Assembly: GCA_041750975.1 (NCBI GenBank)
Contig: JBGSYN010000103.1
Coordinates: forward strand, 8,518 to 72,517
Direction: 5' to 3'
Source: JBGSYN01 sp041750975
Lineage (GTDB): Bacteria; Pseudomonadota; Alphaproteobacteria; Geminicoccales; Geminicoccaceae
Length of the DNA stretch: 64,000 nucleotides
The notes under the pieces were generated by a model. It saw nothing but the letters and a program-made list of their open reading frames with translations. It did not search any database and had not been told where the DNA came from. Below, in pieces: positions 32,815-41,087 of the stretch (the stretch's first letter is position 1; every line of letters begins with the position of its first letter). Both the position numbers and the translations under genes were made by a program.

Positions 32815-34623
32815 ATGTCAGCTTCATCTATGCCCGAATATAGCTGGCGTCGCCTTCTGGCGACTGTCTGGCCCCATGTGTGGCCCAAGGATAGCGCGGC
32901 CTTGCGGACCCGGGTCGTTGGCGCACTGGTGCTGCTGATATCGGCAAAGCTGATCAATATTCTCATCCCGTTCTTCCTCAAAGCCGTCGTCGACGGTCTC
33001 GGCCAGCAAGGCGCCTTGATCATCCCGCTCGGCGCCGTGCTGGCTTATGGAGGTGCCAGGCTAGGCAGCGCGCTCTTCGCCAATCTGCGGGACGCCGTAT
33101 TCGCCCGTGTCGGCTATCATGCGGGCCGCCTGCTGGCACTCCGGACCTACAAGCATCTCTTCCAGCATTCGCTCGGCTACCATCTGCAGCGGCGGACCGG
33201 CGAACTGGCGCGCGCGATCGAGCGCGGCGTCAAGGCGTTGAGTTTTCTCCTGCGCGTGGCTCTCTTCAATCTCATCCCGACCCTGTTCGAGTTCACCCTC
33301 GTAATCGGCATCCTGCTCGCCCGCTATCCCTGGAGTTTCGCTCTCATCACGTTCCTGACGATCGTGAGCTACGGCACCTTCACGATCATGACCACCGAAT
33401 GGCGCTCGAAATTTCGAAGGCAGATGAACATCGAGGACAATCAGGTCGGCGCACAGTCCGTCGACGGGTTGATCAATTACGAGACGGTCAAGTCCTTCAC
33501 CAACGAGGAATTCGAGGCGCGGCGGCTGGATGCCAGCCTCGAGCGCTATGAACTCGCGGCGGAACGGTCCGAGATCAGTCTGGCCACGCTCAATGCGGGG
33601 CAGGCGGCGATTATCGCCATCGGCATCACGGTCATCATGGTCGAAGCGGCGCGCCGGGTCGTTACGGGCGAACTCACAGTCGGCGATGTGGTCTTGGTCA
33701 ACGCCTTCATCCTGCAGCTCTATCAGCCCCTGAACTTCCTCGGCGTGGCCTATCGTGAGATCAAACAGGCGGTGATCGATCTCGAGAACATCGATGGCAT
33801 CCTTGTTCTGCCGCCGGAGATCCAGGATGCTCAACATGCGAGGACCTATCGGCCCAAGGGCGGCACCGTGCGGTTCGACGCTGTCTCCTTCGCCTACGAC
33901 CGACGCCGGTCGATCCTCGATCGGGTGTCGTTCTCCATTCCCGCCGGCCGGAAGCTGGCGATCGTCGGGCCTTCGGGCGCCGGGAAGTCGACGATAGTGC
34001 GCCTGCTTTTCCGCTTTTACGACGTTCAGGATGGCCGGGTCTTGGTCGACGGCCAGGATGTCCGCGACCTGACCCAGATCTCGCTGCGCCAAGCGATTGG
34101 CGTCGTGCCGCAGGACACGGTTCTCTTCAACGACACGATTGAAGCCAATATCGCCTATGGCCGGCCGGGTGCTCCCCGTGCGGCGATCATCGAGGCCGCG
34201 CAAACCGCGCAGATTCACCATTTCATCGAGACCTTGCCGGATGGCTACGATACCGTTGTCGGCGAGCGCGGTCTGAAACTTTCGGGCGGCGAAAAGCAGC
34301 GGGTCGCCATCGCCCGGGTCATGCTGAAGGATCCGGCGATCCTGATCCTCGACGAGGCGACCTCGGCCCTCGACACGCGGACCGAGCAGGCCCTGCAGGA
34401 AGCGCTCGGCCGGGCGGCCGAGGGGCGAACTACACTGGTCATCGCGCATCGTCTGTCGACCGTGGTCGATGCCGACACGATCGTTGTCATCGAAGGCGGC
34501 CGGGTCGTCGAACGCGGCACCTATGCTGCGTTGTTGCAGACCGAAGGGCCTTTCGCCGAGATGTGGCGGCGGCAGCAGCAGGCGCCTCCGGATATGGAGC
34601 CTATGGCGCAGCCGGCAGAGTGA
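32815..34623 (+). CDS. ABC exporter, Atm1/HMT type (permease-ATPase fusion)
   Basis: A 602-residue half-transporter with six membrane helices then an ATPase. Walker A GPSGAGKST, signature LSGGEKQRVAIAR and Walker B ILILDEATSALD are all intact. Its TMD motifs FSFTNEEFEARRLDASLERYE-like VKSFTNEEFEARRLD and ALNAG-like ATLNAGQAAIIAIG match the Atm1/ABCB7 family, which exports glutathione-linked sulfur or metal conjugates and supports cytosolic Fe-S or metal handling. Start at ATG 32815; a second ATG at 32830 is possible. Its 3' end overlaps the converging histidine kinase by 23 bp. Confidence 0.92.
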   Translation: MSASSMPEYSWRRLLATVWPHVWPKDSAALRTRVVGALVLLISAKLINILIPFFLKAVVDGLGQQGALIIPLGAVLAYGGARLGSALFANLRDAVFARVGYHAGRLLALRTYKHLFQHSLGYHLQRRTGELARAIERGVKALSFLLRVALFNLIPTLFEFTLVIGILLARYPWSFALITFLTIVSYGTFTIMTTEWRSKFRRQMNIEDNQVGAQSVDGLINYETVKSFTNEEFEARRLDASLERYELAAERSEISLATLNAGQAAIIAIGITVIMVEAARRVVTGELTVGDVVLVNAFILQLYQPLNFLGVAYREIKQAVIDLENIDGILVLPPEIQDAQHARTYRPKGGTVRFDAVSFAYDRRRSILDRVSFSIPAGRKLAIVGPSGAGKSTIVRLLFRFYDVQDGRVLVDGQDVRDLTQISLRQAIGVVPQDTVLFNDTIEANIAYGRPGAPRAAIIEAAQTAQIHHFIETLPDGYDTVVGERGLKLSGGEKQRVAIARVMLKDPAILILDEATSALDTRTEQALQEALGRAAEGRTTLVIAHRLSTVVDADTIVVIEGGRVVERGTYAALLQTEGPFAEMWRRQQQAPPDMEPMAQPAE

Positions 34624-36010
34624 GGCGGACCAGCAGCCCGCCGCCGGCCCGATCCTCGAGTACGATCTCGCCGCCATGGCCCCGGACGATGCTGCGGGCG
34701 ACGGCGAGGCCGAGGCCGGCGCCGCCGGTATCGCGTGATCGCGACACTTCGAGTCGATAGAAAGGATCGAACACGCGCTCCCGTTCCTCCGCCGGAATGC
34801 CAGGCCCGCGATCGCCGATCTCGATGGCGATCGATGCCGCACGCTCGATCATCGTCACCTCCGCCACGTCGCCGTAGGCGAGGGCGTTCTGGAGCAGATT
34901 GTCGAGTGCCCGCCTGAGCGCGACGGGCCGACAACGAAGAACGAGATGATCGGGGCCGTGGTATGAAACCTCATGGCCTTGATCGCCGAGATCGTCGAGA
35001 GCGGTGCGCACCAGGGCTGCGAGATCGGTCGATATCATCGCTTCCCGGAGCGCTTCGCCTCGCGCGAAATCCAGGCTGGTTTCCAACATGATGTGCATGT
35101 CGTCGAGATCTCGGGCGGCCTTCTGACGCTGCTCGTCATCCTCGATGAACTCGGCGCGCAGGCGCAGGCGGGTCAGCATGGTGCGCAGATCGTGGCTCAG
35201 TGCCGCGAGCATGATGGTGCGATCGTTGAGGTGCCGTTTGAGCCGCTGCTGCATCAGATTGAAGGCCCGGGCCGCCGCCAGCACCTCGCTCGGCCCGGTT
35301 TCGGGAAAGGGCGGGGTCTCCAGATCCGTCCCCAGGCGCTCGGCATGGCTTGCGAGCTCCCGCAGCGGCCGCGCCAGCCTCCTCAGCGCCAGGAAGGCGA
35401 GCAGCGAGAGGATCAGGAATGTGGCGCCGATCCAGAGCACCATCCGCGCCGCCCACCAGATCGAAGGCTCCTCCGCCGGTAGCCGGAAGAGGACCCATGT
35501 GCCGTCCCGGAGCATGGTTGCGATTTCGATTTTTCGTTGGCTTGGCAGAAGGTCCGGCGGCGCGGTCGGCGACCCGGTCCTCTCGAGGTCGGGGATATCA
35601 CGCGGTATTCTCCTGGGCGCTATCTGCACATGCCGTTCCTGATCGACGGTTCGAAGCCGAACCTCGCGTCCCCGAAACGGGCTCCCGGGCGACGTTAACG
35701 CGCGGGTAAAGCGCCTTATCGAGCGGCCGCGCTCGCCCTCTTCGAATGGGGCGTCCTCGAAAACCGCCATGCCGAGGGTCGGACTGTTGACGGCAAAGAC
35801 GATCAGGCCGCGATCCTGGGGCGAGCTGCTTTCGACCAGCAGCAGGGCCGCGGCCATCCGATGGCGGATCGAGAACGCCAGCAGCCGGCCGCTGTCATGC
35901 GCCTCGGACCAGAGGAAAACGCCGAGGGCCAGCAATTGGATCAGCAGGATGACCCCGACAACGATCACGCCGATGCGCGCAATCAGGGCCTTGGGCAGCA
36001 GTGAGCGCAA
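34601..36010 (-). CDS. Sensor histidine kinase (EnvZ-like)
   Basis: A 469-residue kinase: membrane helix at 13-35, a periplasmic domain to about 182, second helix at 187-208, HAMP at about 208-262, then H-box ALSHDLRTMLTRLRLR with phosphorylated His273. ATP-binding motifs DNLLQNAL, GDRGPGIP and GAGLGLAVARSIV are complete. Start TTG at 36010 lies 1 nt after the response-regulator stop. It phosphorylates the regulator encoded directly upstream. Signal unknown. Its tail overlaps the ABC gene antisense by 23 bp. Confidence 0.93.
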   Translation of the reverse strand: MRSLLPKALIARIGVIVVGVILLIQLLALGVFLWSEAHDSGRLLAFSIRHRMAAALLLVESSSPQDRGLIVFAVNSPTLGMAVFEDAPFEEGERGRSIRRFTRALTSPGSPFRGREVRLRTVDQERHVQIAPRRIPRDIPDLERTGSPTAPPDLLPSQRKIEIATMLRDGTWVLFRLPAEEPSIWWAARMVLWIGATFLILSLLAFLALRRLARPLRELASHAERLGTDLETPPFPETGPSEVLAAARAFNLMQQRLKRHLNDRTIMLAALSHDLRTMLTRLRLRAEFIEDDEQRQKAARDLDDMHIMLETSLDFARGEALREAMISTDLAALVRTALDDLGDQGHEVSYHGPDHLVLRCRPVALRRALDNLLQNALAYGDVAEVTMIERAASIAIEIGDRGPGIPAEERERVFDPFYRLEVSRSRDTGGAGLGLAVARSIVRGHGGEIVLEDRAGGGLLVRLTLPAAP

Positions 36011-36011
36011 G

Positions 36012-36728
36012 CTAATGCCCGGGACTGCGTTGGACGTCGCTGACCAGGATGTAGCCGCCGCCGCGTATGGTCTTGATCAGGTCCGGGTCTTTCGGATCGG
36101 CTTCGATCTTCCGGCGCAGACGGCTGAGCTGGACATCGACGCTTCGATCGAAGGGCTGGGCCTCGCGGCCTCGGGTGAGGTCGAGCAACTGATCCCTGTT
36201 CATCACCCGCTGCGGCCGGTCGAGAAAGGCCATCAGCAGGTCATATTCGCCGGTACTAAGCGGCACGACGGCGCCCTCGGGATTGCGCAGTTCGCGGCTG
36301 GCCGGATCGAGCGACCAGCCGCTGAAGCGATAATGATCGAATGAGGCAATCGGCTCCGGCGCCGACCGCCGCAGCACCGCCCGGATCCGTGCGAGCAGTT
36401 CGCGGGGATTGAACGGCTTGGTCACATAATCGTCGGCGCCGAGCTCGAGACCGATGATGCGATCGGTCTCCTCGGCGATGGCTGTGAGGAAAATGATCGG
36501 CAGGCTCGAGCCGGCGCGCAATCGCCGGCATAAATTGAGGCCGTCCTCGCCCGGCATCATGATATCGAGCACCAGCAGGTCGAAGCGGCCATTGTCGATC
36601 ATCTTCGAGGCCTGGGTCGCGTTCGCCGCAGTATCGGCACGATAGCCATGCTGGCGCAGGAAGCGCTGCAGCAGATCTCGGATTTCCCTGTCATCGTCGC
36701 AAACGAGCAGGTGAGGTGGCTGGTCCAT
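36012..36728 (-). CDS. OmpR-family response regulator
   Basis: A 238-residue regulator: receiver with acidic pocket DDD at 11-13, phospho-acceptor Asp55 (LLVLDIMMPG), Thr82 and Lys104 (DDYVTKPF), then a winged-helix DNA-binding domain with the RVMNRDQLLDLTRG and VQLSRLRRKIE motifs. Start ATG 36728 with AGAGAAAG upstream; a longer frame to 36866 would overlap the divergent rpiB start and lacks family similarity. Likely binds the palindromes just upstream (36768-36814) and so autoregulates. Confidence 0.95.
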   Translation of the reverse strand: MDQPPHLLVCDDDREIRDLLQRFLRQHGYRADTAANATQASKMIDNGRFDLLVLDIMMPGEDGLNLCRRLRAGSSLPIIFLTAIAEETDRIIGLELGADDYVTKPFNPRELLARIRAVLRRSAPEPIASFDHYRFSGWSLDPASRELRNPEGAVVPLSTGEYDLLMAFLDRPQRVMNRDQLLDLTRGREAQPFDRSVDVQLSRLRRKIEADPKDPDLIKTIRGGGYILVSDVQRSPGH

Positions 36729-36767
36729 GGCTTTCTCTAGCAGAGCATCGAGCCCTGCCACCGGCGG

Positions 36768-36814
36768 ATTTGTAACAAATCTTAACGCTGGCCCCGGCCG
36801 CAACAAATTGTTGC
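36768..36814. promoter_or_regulatory. Two related palindromes in the response regulator / rpiB divergent region
   Basis: ATTTGTAACAAAT (36768-36780) and GCAACAAATTGTTGC (36800-36814) are both perfect palindromes around a central A, sharing the ACAA/TTGT core. Their centres are 33 bp apart, about three helix turns. The position just before the response regulator start suggests autoregulation; they may also influence rpiB and the riboflavin operon. Confidence 0.5.
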
Positions 36815-36855
36815 CGAAATCCATCACATGATAGATCTGAGGGGAACTTGCGTTC

Positions 36856-37302
36856 GTGGAGAACACCGTGTCCGAAGAGACGATCGCCCTGGCCTCCGAT
36901 CATGGCGGGTTGGAACTGAAATCCTTGCTGGCAGGGAGCTTGAGAGAACGTGGCTTTGTTCCGCTCGATCTCGGCACCCATGACGTAAGCTCCGTCGACT
37001 ACCCTGATTATGGACGGGCCATGGCCGAGGCGTTGGCCGAAGGCAAGGCCAGGCGCGGCGTGATCATCTGCGGCACCGGCATCGGCATCAGCATGGCGGC
37101 GAACCGGTATCCGCACGTCCGGGCTGCCGTTTGCCACGATGTCTCGACCGCAAGGCTGGCGCGCGAACACAACGATGCCAACGTGCTGGCCCTGGGGGCC
37201 CGGATCGTCGGGCCGGTCGTCGCTCTCGATTGCCTGACGGCATTCTTGGAGACGCCGTTCGCCGGCGGCCGCCATGCGCGGCGTGTCGAGAAGCTGGGCT
37301 GA
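36856..37302 (+). CDS. rpiB: Ribose-5-phosphate isomerase B
   Basis: A 148-residue RpiB/LacA-family protein. LASDHGGLELKSLLAG (phosphate and sugar binding), DYPDYGRAMAEALAEG and GVIICGTGIGISMAANR with the catalytic Cys, followed by CHDVSTARLAREHNDANVL, are intact. It interconverts ribose 5-phosphate and ribulose 5-phosphate; ribulose 5-phosphate is the precursor used by the RibB domain encoded four genes downstream. GTG start with GAGGGGAA upstream; GTG at 36868 is an alternative. First gene of the operon, 6 bp before nrdR. Confidence 0.95.
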   Translation: MENTVSEETIALASDHGGLELKSLLAGSLRERGFVPLDLGTHDVSSVDYPDYGRAMAEALAEGKARRGVIICGTGIGISMAANRYPHVRAAVCHDVSTARLAREHNDANVLALGARIVGPVVALDCLTAFLETPFAGGRHARRVEKLG

Positions 37303-37308
37303 GCCCGT

Positions 37309-37776
37309 ATGAGATGTCCCTTCTGCGGTTCCGAAGATACTCAGGTGAAGGATTCCCGTCCGGTCGAGGACAGCACCTCGATCCGCAGGCGGCGGCAGTG
37401 CGGCAGTTGCGGTGCCCGGTTCACCACTTTCGAGCGGGTTCAGTTGCGGGATCTTTTCGTCGTCAAGCGGGACGAACGGCATGTCCCGTTCGATCGCGAC
37501 AAGGTGGCGCGCTCGATCCGTATCGCCACCCGCAAGCGCGGCATCGATGACGAGCAGATCGAGAAAATCGTGAACGGCATCGTCCGTCGCATTGAAACCA
37601 GTGGCGAGACCGAAATACCCTCCAAACGGATTGGCGAACTGGCCATGGAGAGCCTCGCCGAGCTCGACGAAGTCGCCTATGTGCGCTTCGCCTCGGTCTA
37701 TCGGGATTTCGCGAACGCCCGGGATTTCGAGGAATTCATCGGCCGCTTGCATCAGGCTGAAGAGCCGGGCGCATGA
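37309..37776 (+). CDS. nrdR: Transcriptional repressor NrdR
   Basis: A 155-residue NrdR. N-terminal zinc ribbon with Cys3, Cys6, Cys31 and Cys34 (MRCPFCGS and QCGSCGARFTTFER), then the ATP-cone (FDRDKVARSIRIATRKRGID). It senses ATP/dATP and represses ribonucleotide reductase genes. Overlaps ribD by 4 nt (ATGA). In many alphaproteobacteria glyA precedes it; here rpiB does. Confidence 0.97.
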   Translation: MRCPFCGSEDTQVKDSRPVEDSTSIRRRRQCGSCGARFTTFERVQLRDLFVVKRDERHVPFDRDKVARSIRIATRKRGIDDEQIEKIVNGIVRRIETSGETEIPSKRIGELAMESLAELDEVAYVRFASVYRDFANARDFEEFIGRLHQAEEPGA

Positions 37777-38906
37777 CCGATCCCAGAGACGAACGATGGA
37801 TGCGGCTGGCGCTCGGCCTTGCGGCGCGCGGTCTCGGCCGCGTCTGGCCGAACCCTGCTGTCGGCTGTGTCATTGTCAGGCGCGACGACGCCGGTCGGGA
37901 CCGCGTGGTCGGCCGTGGCTGGACCCAGCGGGGCGGGCGGCCTCATGCGGAGACGGAAACCCTGAAGGCGGCGGGCGAAGCCGCGCGCGGTGCTACGGCC
38001 TATGTCTCGCTCGAGCCCTGCGCGCATCAAGGACATACCGGACCCTGCGCGAAGGCGTTGATCGAGGCCGGCATTGGCCGGGTGGTTGCGACAATCGAGG
38101 ACCCCGATCCGAGAGTCTCGGGAGCGGGTCTCCGGATGCTTCGCGACGCCGGCGTCGAGGTCGAAAGCGGCTGTCTAGAGGCTGCTGCGAAGGATCTTAA
38201 CGAAGGCTTCCTGCTGCGGGTCGCGAGGCAGCGGCCCTTGGTATCGCTGAAACTTGCCTTGTCGCTCGATGGAAGGATCGCTGCCGGCGACGGCCGCAGC
38301 AAATGGCTCACCGGAGACGCGGCCCGCAATGTCGTCCATTGGCTGAGGGCGACGCATGACGCCGTCCTGGTCGGCAGCGAAACCGTCCTCGCCGATGATC
38401 CGCAGCTGACCTGCCGCCTCTCCGGTCTCGAGGACCGGTCGCCGATCCGCATCGTTGTCGACCGGCGCCTGCGCATCCCGATCGGCTCGCGGCTGGTCGA
38501 CAGTGCCGGTGCCGTGCCCTTGTGGATCTTCACCGGCCTCGACGCCGCAGAGCGGGCTGCAGACGTGCTGCATCGGGTCGGTGCCGAGGTCTTTCGCCTG
38601 AGTGCCGAGGCCATGGGCGATAGAATGATGGCGCATGTCCTGCTCAGGCTTGGCGAGCGGGGCATCACCCGCCTTCTGGTCGAAGGCGGATCGAGGGTGG
38701 CGGGAGCGCTCCTGGCCGCCGATCTGGTCGATCGGCTTTATCTTTTTCAAGCACCTGTCATGCTGGGCAGCGACGCGCTTCCCGCATTCGATCTCAAGGG
38801 CCTCGGCGCACCGGACCAGGCGCCGCGCTGGCGGCCGGTTGCCGAACGGCATCTGGGCGCCGATCTCTTGCGGGTGTATGAGCCAAGCCGCGAGACTGGA
38901 ATCTGA
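37773..38906 (+). CDS. ribD: Bifunctional diaminohydroxyphosphoribosylaminopyrimidine deaminase / 5-amino-6-(5-phosphoribosylamino)uracil reductase
   Basis: A 377-residue RibD with both domains. Deaminase: HAETETLKAAG and LEPCAHQGHTGPCAKAL provide the zinc His and Cys ligands and the catalytic Glu. Reductase (from about residue 150): VSLKLALSLDGRIAAGDGRS, ITRLLVEGGSRVAGALL. It carries out steps two and three of riboflavin synthesis. ATGA overlap with nrdR, and 3 bp to ribE. Confidence 0.97.
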   Translation: MTDPRDERWMRLALGLAARGLGRVWPNPAVGCVIVRRDDAGRDRVVGRGWTQRGGRPHAETETLKAAGEAARGATAYVSLEPCAHQGHTGPCAKALIEAGIGRVVATIEDPDPRVSGAGLRMLRDAGVEVESGCLEAAAKDLNEGFLLRVARQRPLVSLKLALSLDGRIAAGDGRSKWLTGDAARNVVHWLRATHDAVLVGSETVLADDPQLTCRLSGLEDRSPIRIVVDRRLRIPIGSRLVDSAGAVPLWIFTGLDAAERAADVLHRVGAEVFRLSAEAMGDRMMAHVLLRLGERGITRLLVEGGSRVAGALLAADLVDRLYLFQAPVMLGSDALPAFDLKGLGAPDQAPRWRPVAERHLGADLLRVYEPSRETGI

Positions 38907-38909
38907 ACC

Positions 38910-39533
38910 TTGTTCACCGGCATCATCCAACATCTTGGCAGCGTCATCGAGATCGAGGGCAGGGCTGACCGTGACCTCTGGATCGAGACCGATTTACCGC
39001 TCGAGGCGCTTGCAATCGGCGCCTCGGTCGCCCATTCGGGCGTGTGCCTGACGGTGGTCGAGAAGGGTGGGAGCCGCTATCGGGTTCAGGCTTCATCGGA
39101 AACCCTGGCGCGGACGACCCTCGGGAAATGGCGGAGCGGAACGCCGATCAATCTCGAAACCTCGCTTCGCATGGGCTCCGAACTGGGCGGCCATATCGTC
39201 TTCGGCCATGTCGATGCCGTGGCTGCGATCGATGCCATTGAGCCTCTGGGGGAAAGCTGGCGCTTGCGGATCGCCCTGCCGCCGGTCCTGGCGCCGCTGG
39301 TCGCGGTGAAGGGATCGATCGCCGTCGATGGCATTTCCCTGACCGTGACAGCGGTTTCGGCGACGACATTCGAGACCGTCATCATTCCGCACAGCTTCGA
39401 GGTCACGACCCTGCGCCATCGGCAAGTCGACGATCTGGTCAATCTCGAGGCCGATATGCTGGCCCGCTATGTCCAGCGCCAGATCGGCTTCGCCCAGAAC
39501 TCCCTCCCCTATGCCTCCGCCGAAGGGTTTTGA
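38910..39533 (+). CDS. ribE: Riboflavin synthase (alpha subunit)
   Basis: A 207-residue two-barrel riboflavin synthase. The invariant N-terminus MFTGIIQHLG is present, starting at a TTG; both lumazine-binding halves show SVAHSGVCLTVVE and GSIAVDGISLTVTAV, and GGHIVFGHVDAVA. It dismutates two 6,7-dimethyl-8-ribityllumazine molecules to riboflavin. 3 bp after ribD. Confidence 0.97.
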   Translation: MFTGIIQHLGSVIEIEGRADRDLWIETDLPLEALAIGASVAHSGVCLTVVEKGGSRYRVQASSETLARTTLGKWRSGTPINLETSLRMGSELGGHIVFGHVDAVAAIDAIEPLGESWRLRIALPPVLAPLVAVKGSIAVDGISLTVTAVSATTFETVIIPHSFEVTTLRHRQVDDLVNLEADMLARYVQRQIGFAQNSLPYASAEGF

Positions 39534-39537
39534 CCCT

Positions 39538-40650
39538 GTGCCGTTTTCCGACTTTCTGAGCTCGATCGAAGATGTCCTGGAAGATGCGCGCAAGGGCAAA
39601 ATGTTCATCTTGGTCGATGACGAGGCGCGCGAGAACGAGGGCGATCTCGTCATTCCCGCCGAGTTCGCCACCGCCGATTCCGTCAATTTCATGGCCAAGC
39701 ACGGCCGCGGTCTGATCTGCTTGGCACTCACCCGCGAGCGCTGCGAGCATCTGGGCTTGCCGCTGATGGCGCAGGGCAACGAATCCCGGATCTCCACCGC
39801 TTTCACGCTCAGCGTCGAAGCCCGTGAGGGGATCACCACCGGCATCTCGGCTAAGGATCGGGCGCGGACGATCGAGATCGCGATCGACCCCAAATCGGTG
39901 CGGCACGATCTGGTGACACCCGGCCACGTGTTCCCGCTGATGGCGCGCGACGGCGGGGTGCTGGTCCGGGCCGGCCATACGGAGGCCGCGGTCGATCTGG
40001 CGCGGCTTGCGGGTCTCAGTGCGGCCGGCGTGATCTGCGAAATCATGAACGACGACGGCACCATGGCGCGGCTGCCCGATCTCGTCGCCTTCGCCCAGTT
40101 GCACGGCCTCAAGGTCGCCAAGATCGCCGATCTGATCTCCTATCGTCTGCGCCACGACCGTCTCGTCGAAGCCGACCTCACCACCAATTTCAACAGCCGA
40201 TTCGGCGGCGATTTCCGAATGCAGGTCTATGTCAACGTCCTCGACGGGGTCGAACATGTGGCACTCGTCAAGGGCGATGTCGCAACCGACGAGCCCGTTT
40301 TGGTGCGCGTGCATGCGGTCAATATCCTCGAGGATCTGCTTGGCGAAGGTTCGAGCGGCCGCGGCGACGAACTGCGCCAGGCGATCCGAATGATCGGTGA
40401 AGCCGGCCGCGGCGTGGTCTTGATCTTGCGCGAGCCTTCGGCCAAGACCATCTCCGAAAGGATCCTGTCTTCGATGGGCCACGCAACCGAGCCGCAACGA
40501 GGCTTGCGTGTCTATGGCATCGGCGCTCAGATCCTCACCGATCTTGGGGTTCGCTCGATGATCCTCCTGTCGAATTCCGGACGCACCATCGTCGGCCTCG
40601 AGGGCTATGACCTCAAGGTCGTCGAAACCCGTCCGATCACACCGGGCTGA
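39538..40650 (+). CDS. ribBX: 3,4-dihydroxy-2-butanone-4-phosphate synthase with degenerate RibA domain (RibBX)
   Basis: A 370-residue fusion. The RibB half (residues 1-205) is complete: DDEARENEGDLVIPAEFA, DRARTIEIAI, PGHVFPLMARDGGVLVRAGH. The C-terminal half has the RibA fold but the zinc ligands are lost: where GTP cyclohydrolase II has HSECL...CDCG, this protein reads HAVNILED and later SSGRG, and the EGRGIGL catalytic loop reads EPSAKTI. This is the RibBX variant known in many Proteobacteria. GTG at 39538 is chosen (4 bp after ribE); ATGs at 39469 and 39511 are alternatives inside ribE. Confidence 0.92.
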   Translation: MPFSDFLSSIEDVLEDARKGKMFILVDDEARENEGDLVIPAEFATADSVNFMAKHGRGLICLALTRERCEHLGLPLMAQGNESRISTAFTLSVEAREGITTGISAKDRARTIEIAIDPKSVRHDLVTPGHVFPLMARDGGVLVRAGHTEAAVDLARLAGLSAAGVICEIMNDDGTMARLPDLVAFAQLHGLKVAKIADLISYRLRHDRLVEADLTTNFNSRFGGDFRMQVYVNVLDGVEHVALVKGDVATDEPVLVRVHAVNILEDLLGEGSSGRGDELRQAIRMIGEAGRGVVLILREPSAKTISERILSSMGHATEPQRGLRVYGIGAQILTDLGVRSMILLSNSGRTIVGLEGYDLKVVETRPITPG

Positions 40651-40652
40651 CA

Positions 40653-41087
40653 ATGGCTTCAACAATTCTCATCGTCGAAGCGCGGTTCTACCCGCATGTC
40701 AACGACATGCTGCTGGCCGGCGCCAAAACGGCGCTCGAAGCCGCGGGCGCGCCGGTGGAGCTTATCGCCGTGCCGGGAGCGCTCGAGGTGCCGACGGTGA
40801 TCGCCCTCGCGCACGAGCATGGCGGCTATGCCGGGTTCGTGGCACTCGGCTGTGTCATCCGCGGCGAGACCACCCATTACGAGCTGGTCGCAGGCGAAAG
40901 CTGCCGCGGTCTTGTCGATCTCGGGGCACGTCATGGCGTCCTCATCGGCAACGGCATCCTTACGGTCGAAAACGAGGCTCAGGCCCTGGTGCGGGCCGAT
41001 CCGGCGCAAAAGGACAAAGGCGGCGATGCGGCGCGCGCGGTCCTTTCCCTGCTGGCGCTCAAGCAACGCTGGGCCGGTTTCCGATGA
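40653..41087 (+). CDS. ribH: 6,7-dimethyl-8-ribityllumazine synthase
   Basis: A 144-residue lumazine synthase: VEARFYPHVNDMLLAGAK, VPGALEVPTVIALA, GCVIRGETTHYELVAGE and GVLIGNGILTVENEAQAL, with the catalytic His in the TTHYE loop. It condenses the RibB and RibD products. 2 bp after ribBX, ATGA overlap with nusB. Confidence 0.97.
   Translation: MASTILIVEARFYPHVNDMLLAGAKTALEAAGAPVELIAVPGALEVPTVIALAHEHGGYAGFVALGCVIRGETTHYELVAGESCRGLVDLGARHGVLIGNGILTVENEAQALVRADPAQKDKGGDAARAVLSLLALKQRWAGFR

Noticed and set aside
33061..34842. Long open frame on the minus strand opposite the ABC exporter
   Set aside because: It is a GC-driven shadow: the plus strand encodes an intact ABC protein with all motifs, and the minus product has no domain pattern.
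38860..38915. FMN riboswitch before ribE
   Set aside because: ribD and ribE are 3 bp apart, leaving no room; no RFN-element sequence elsewhere in the operon.
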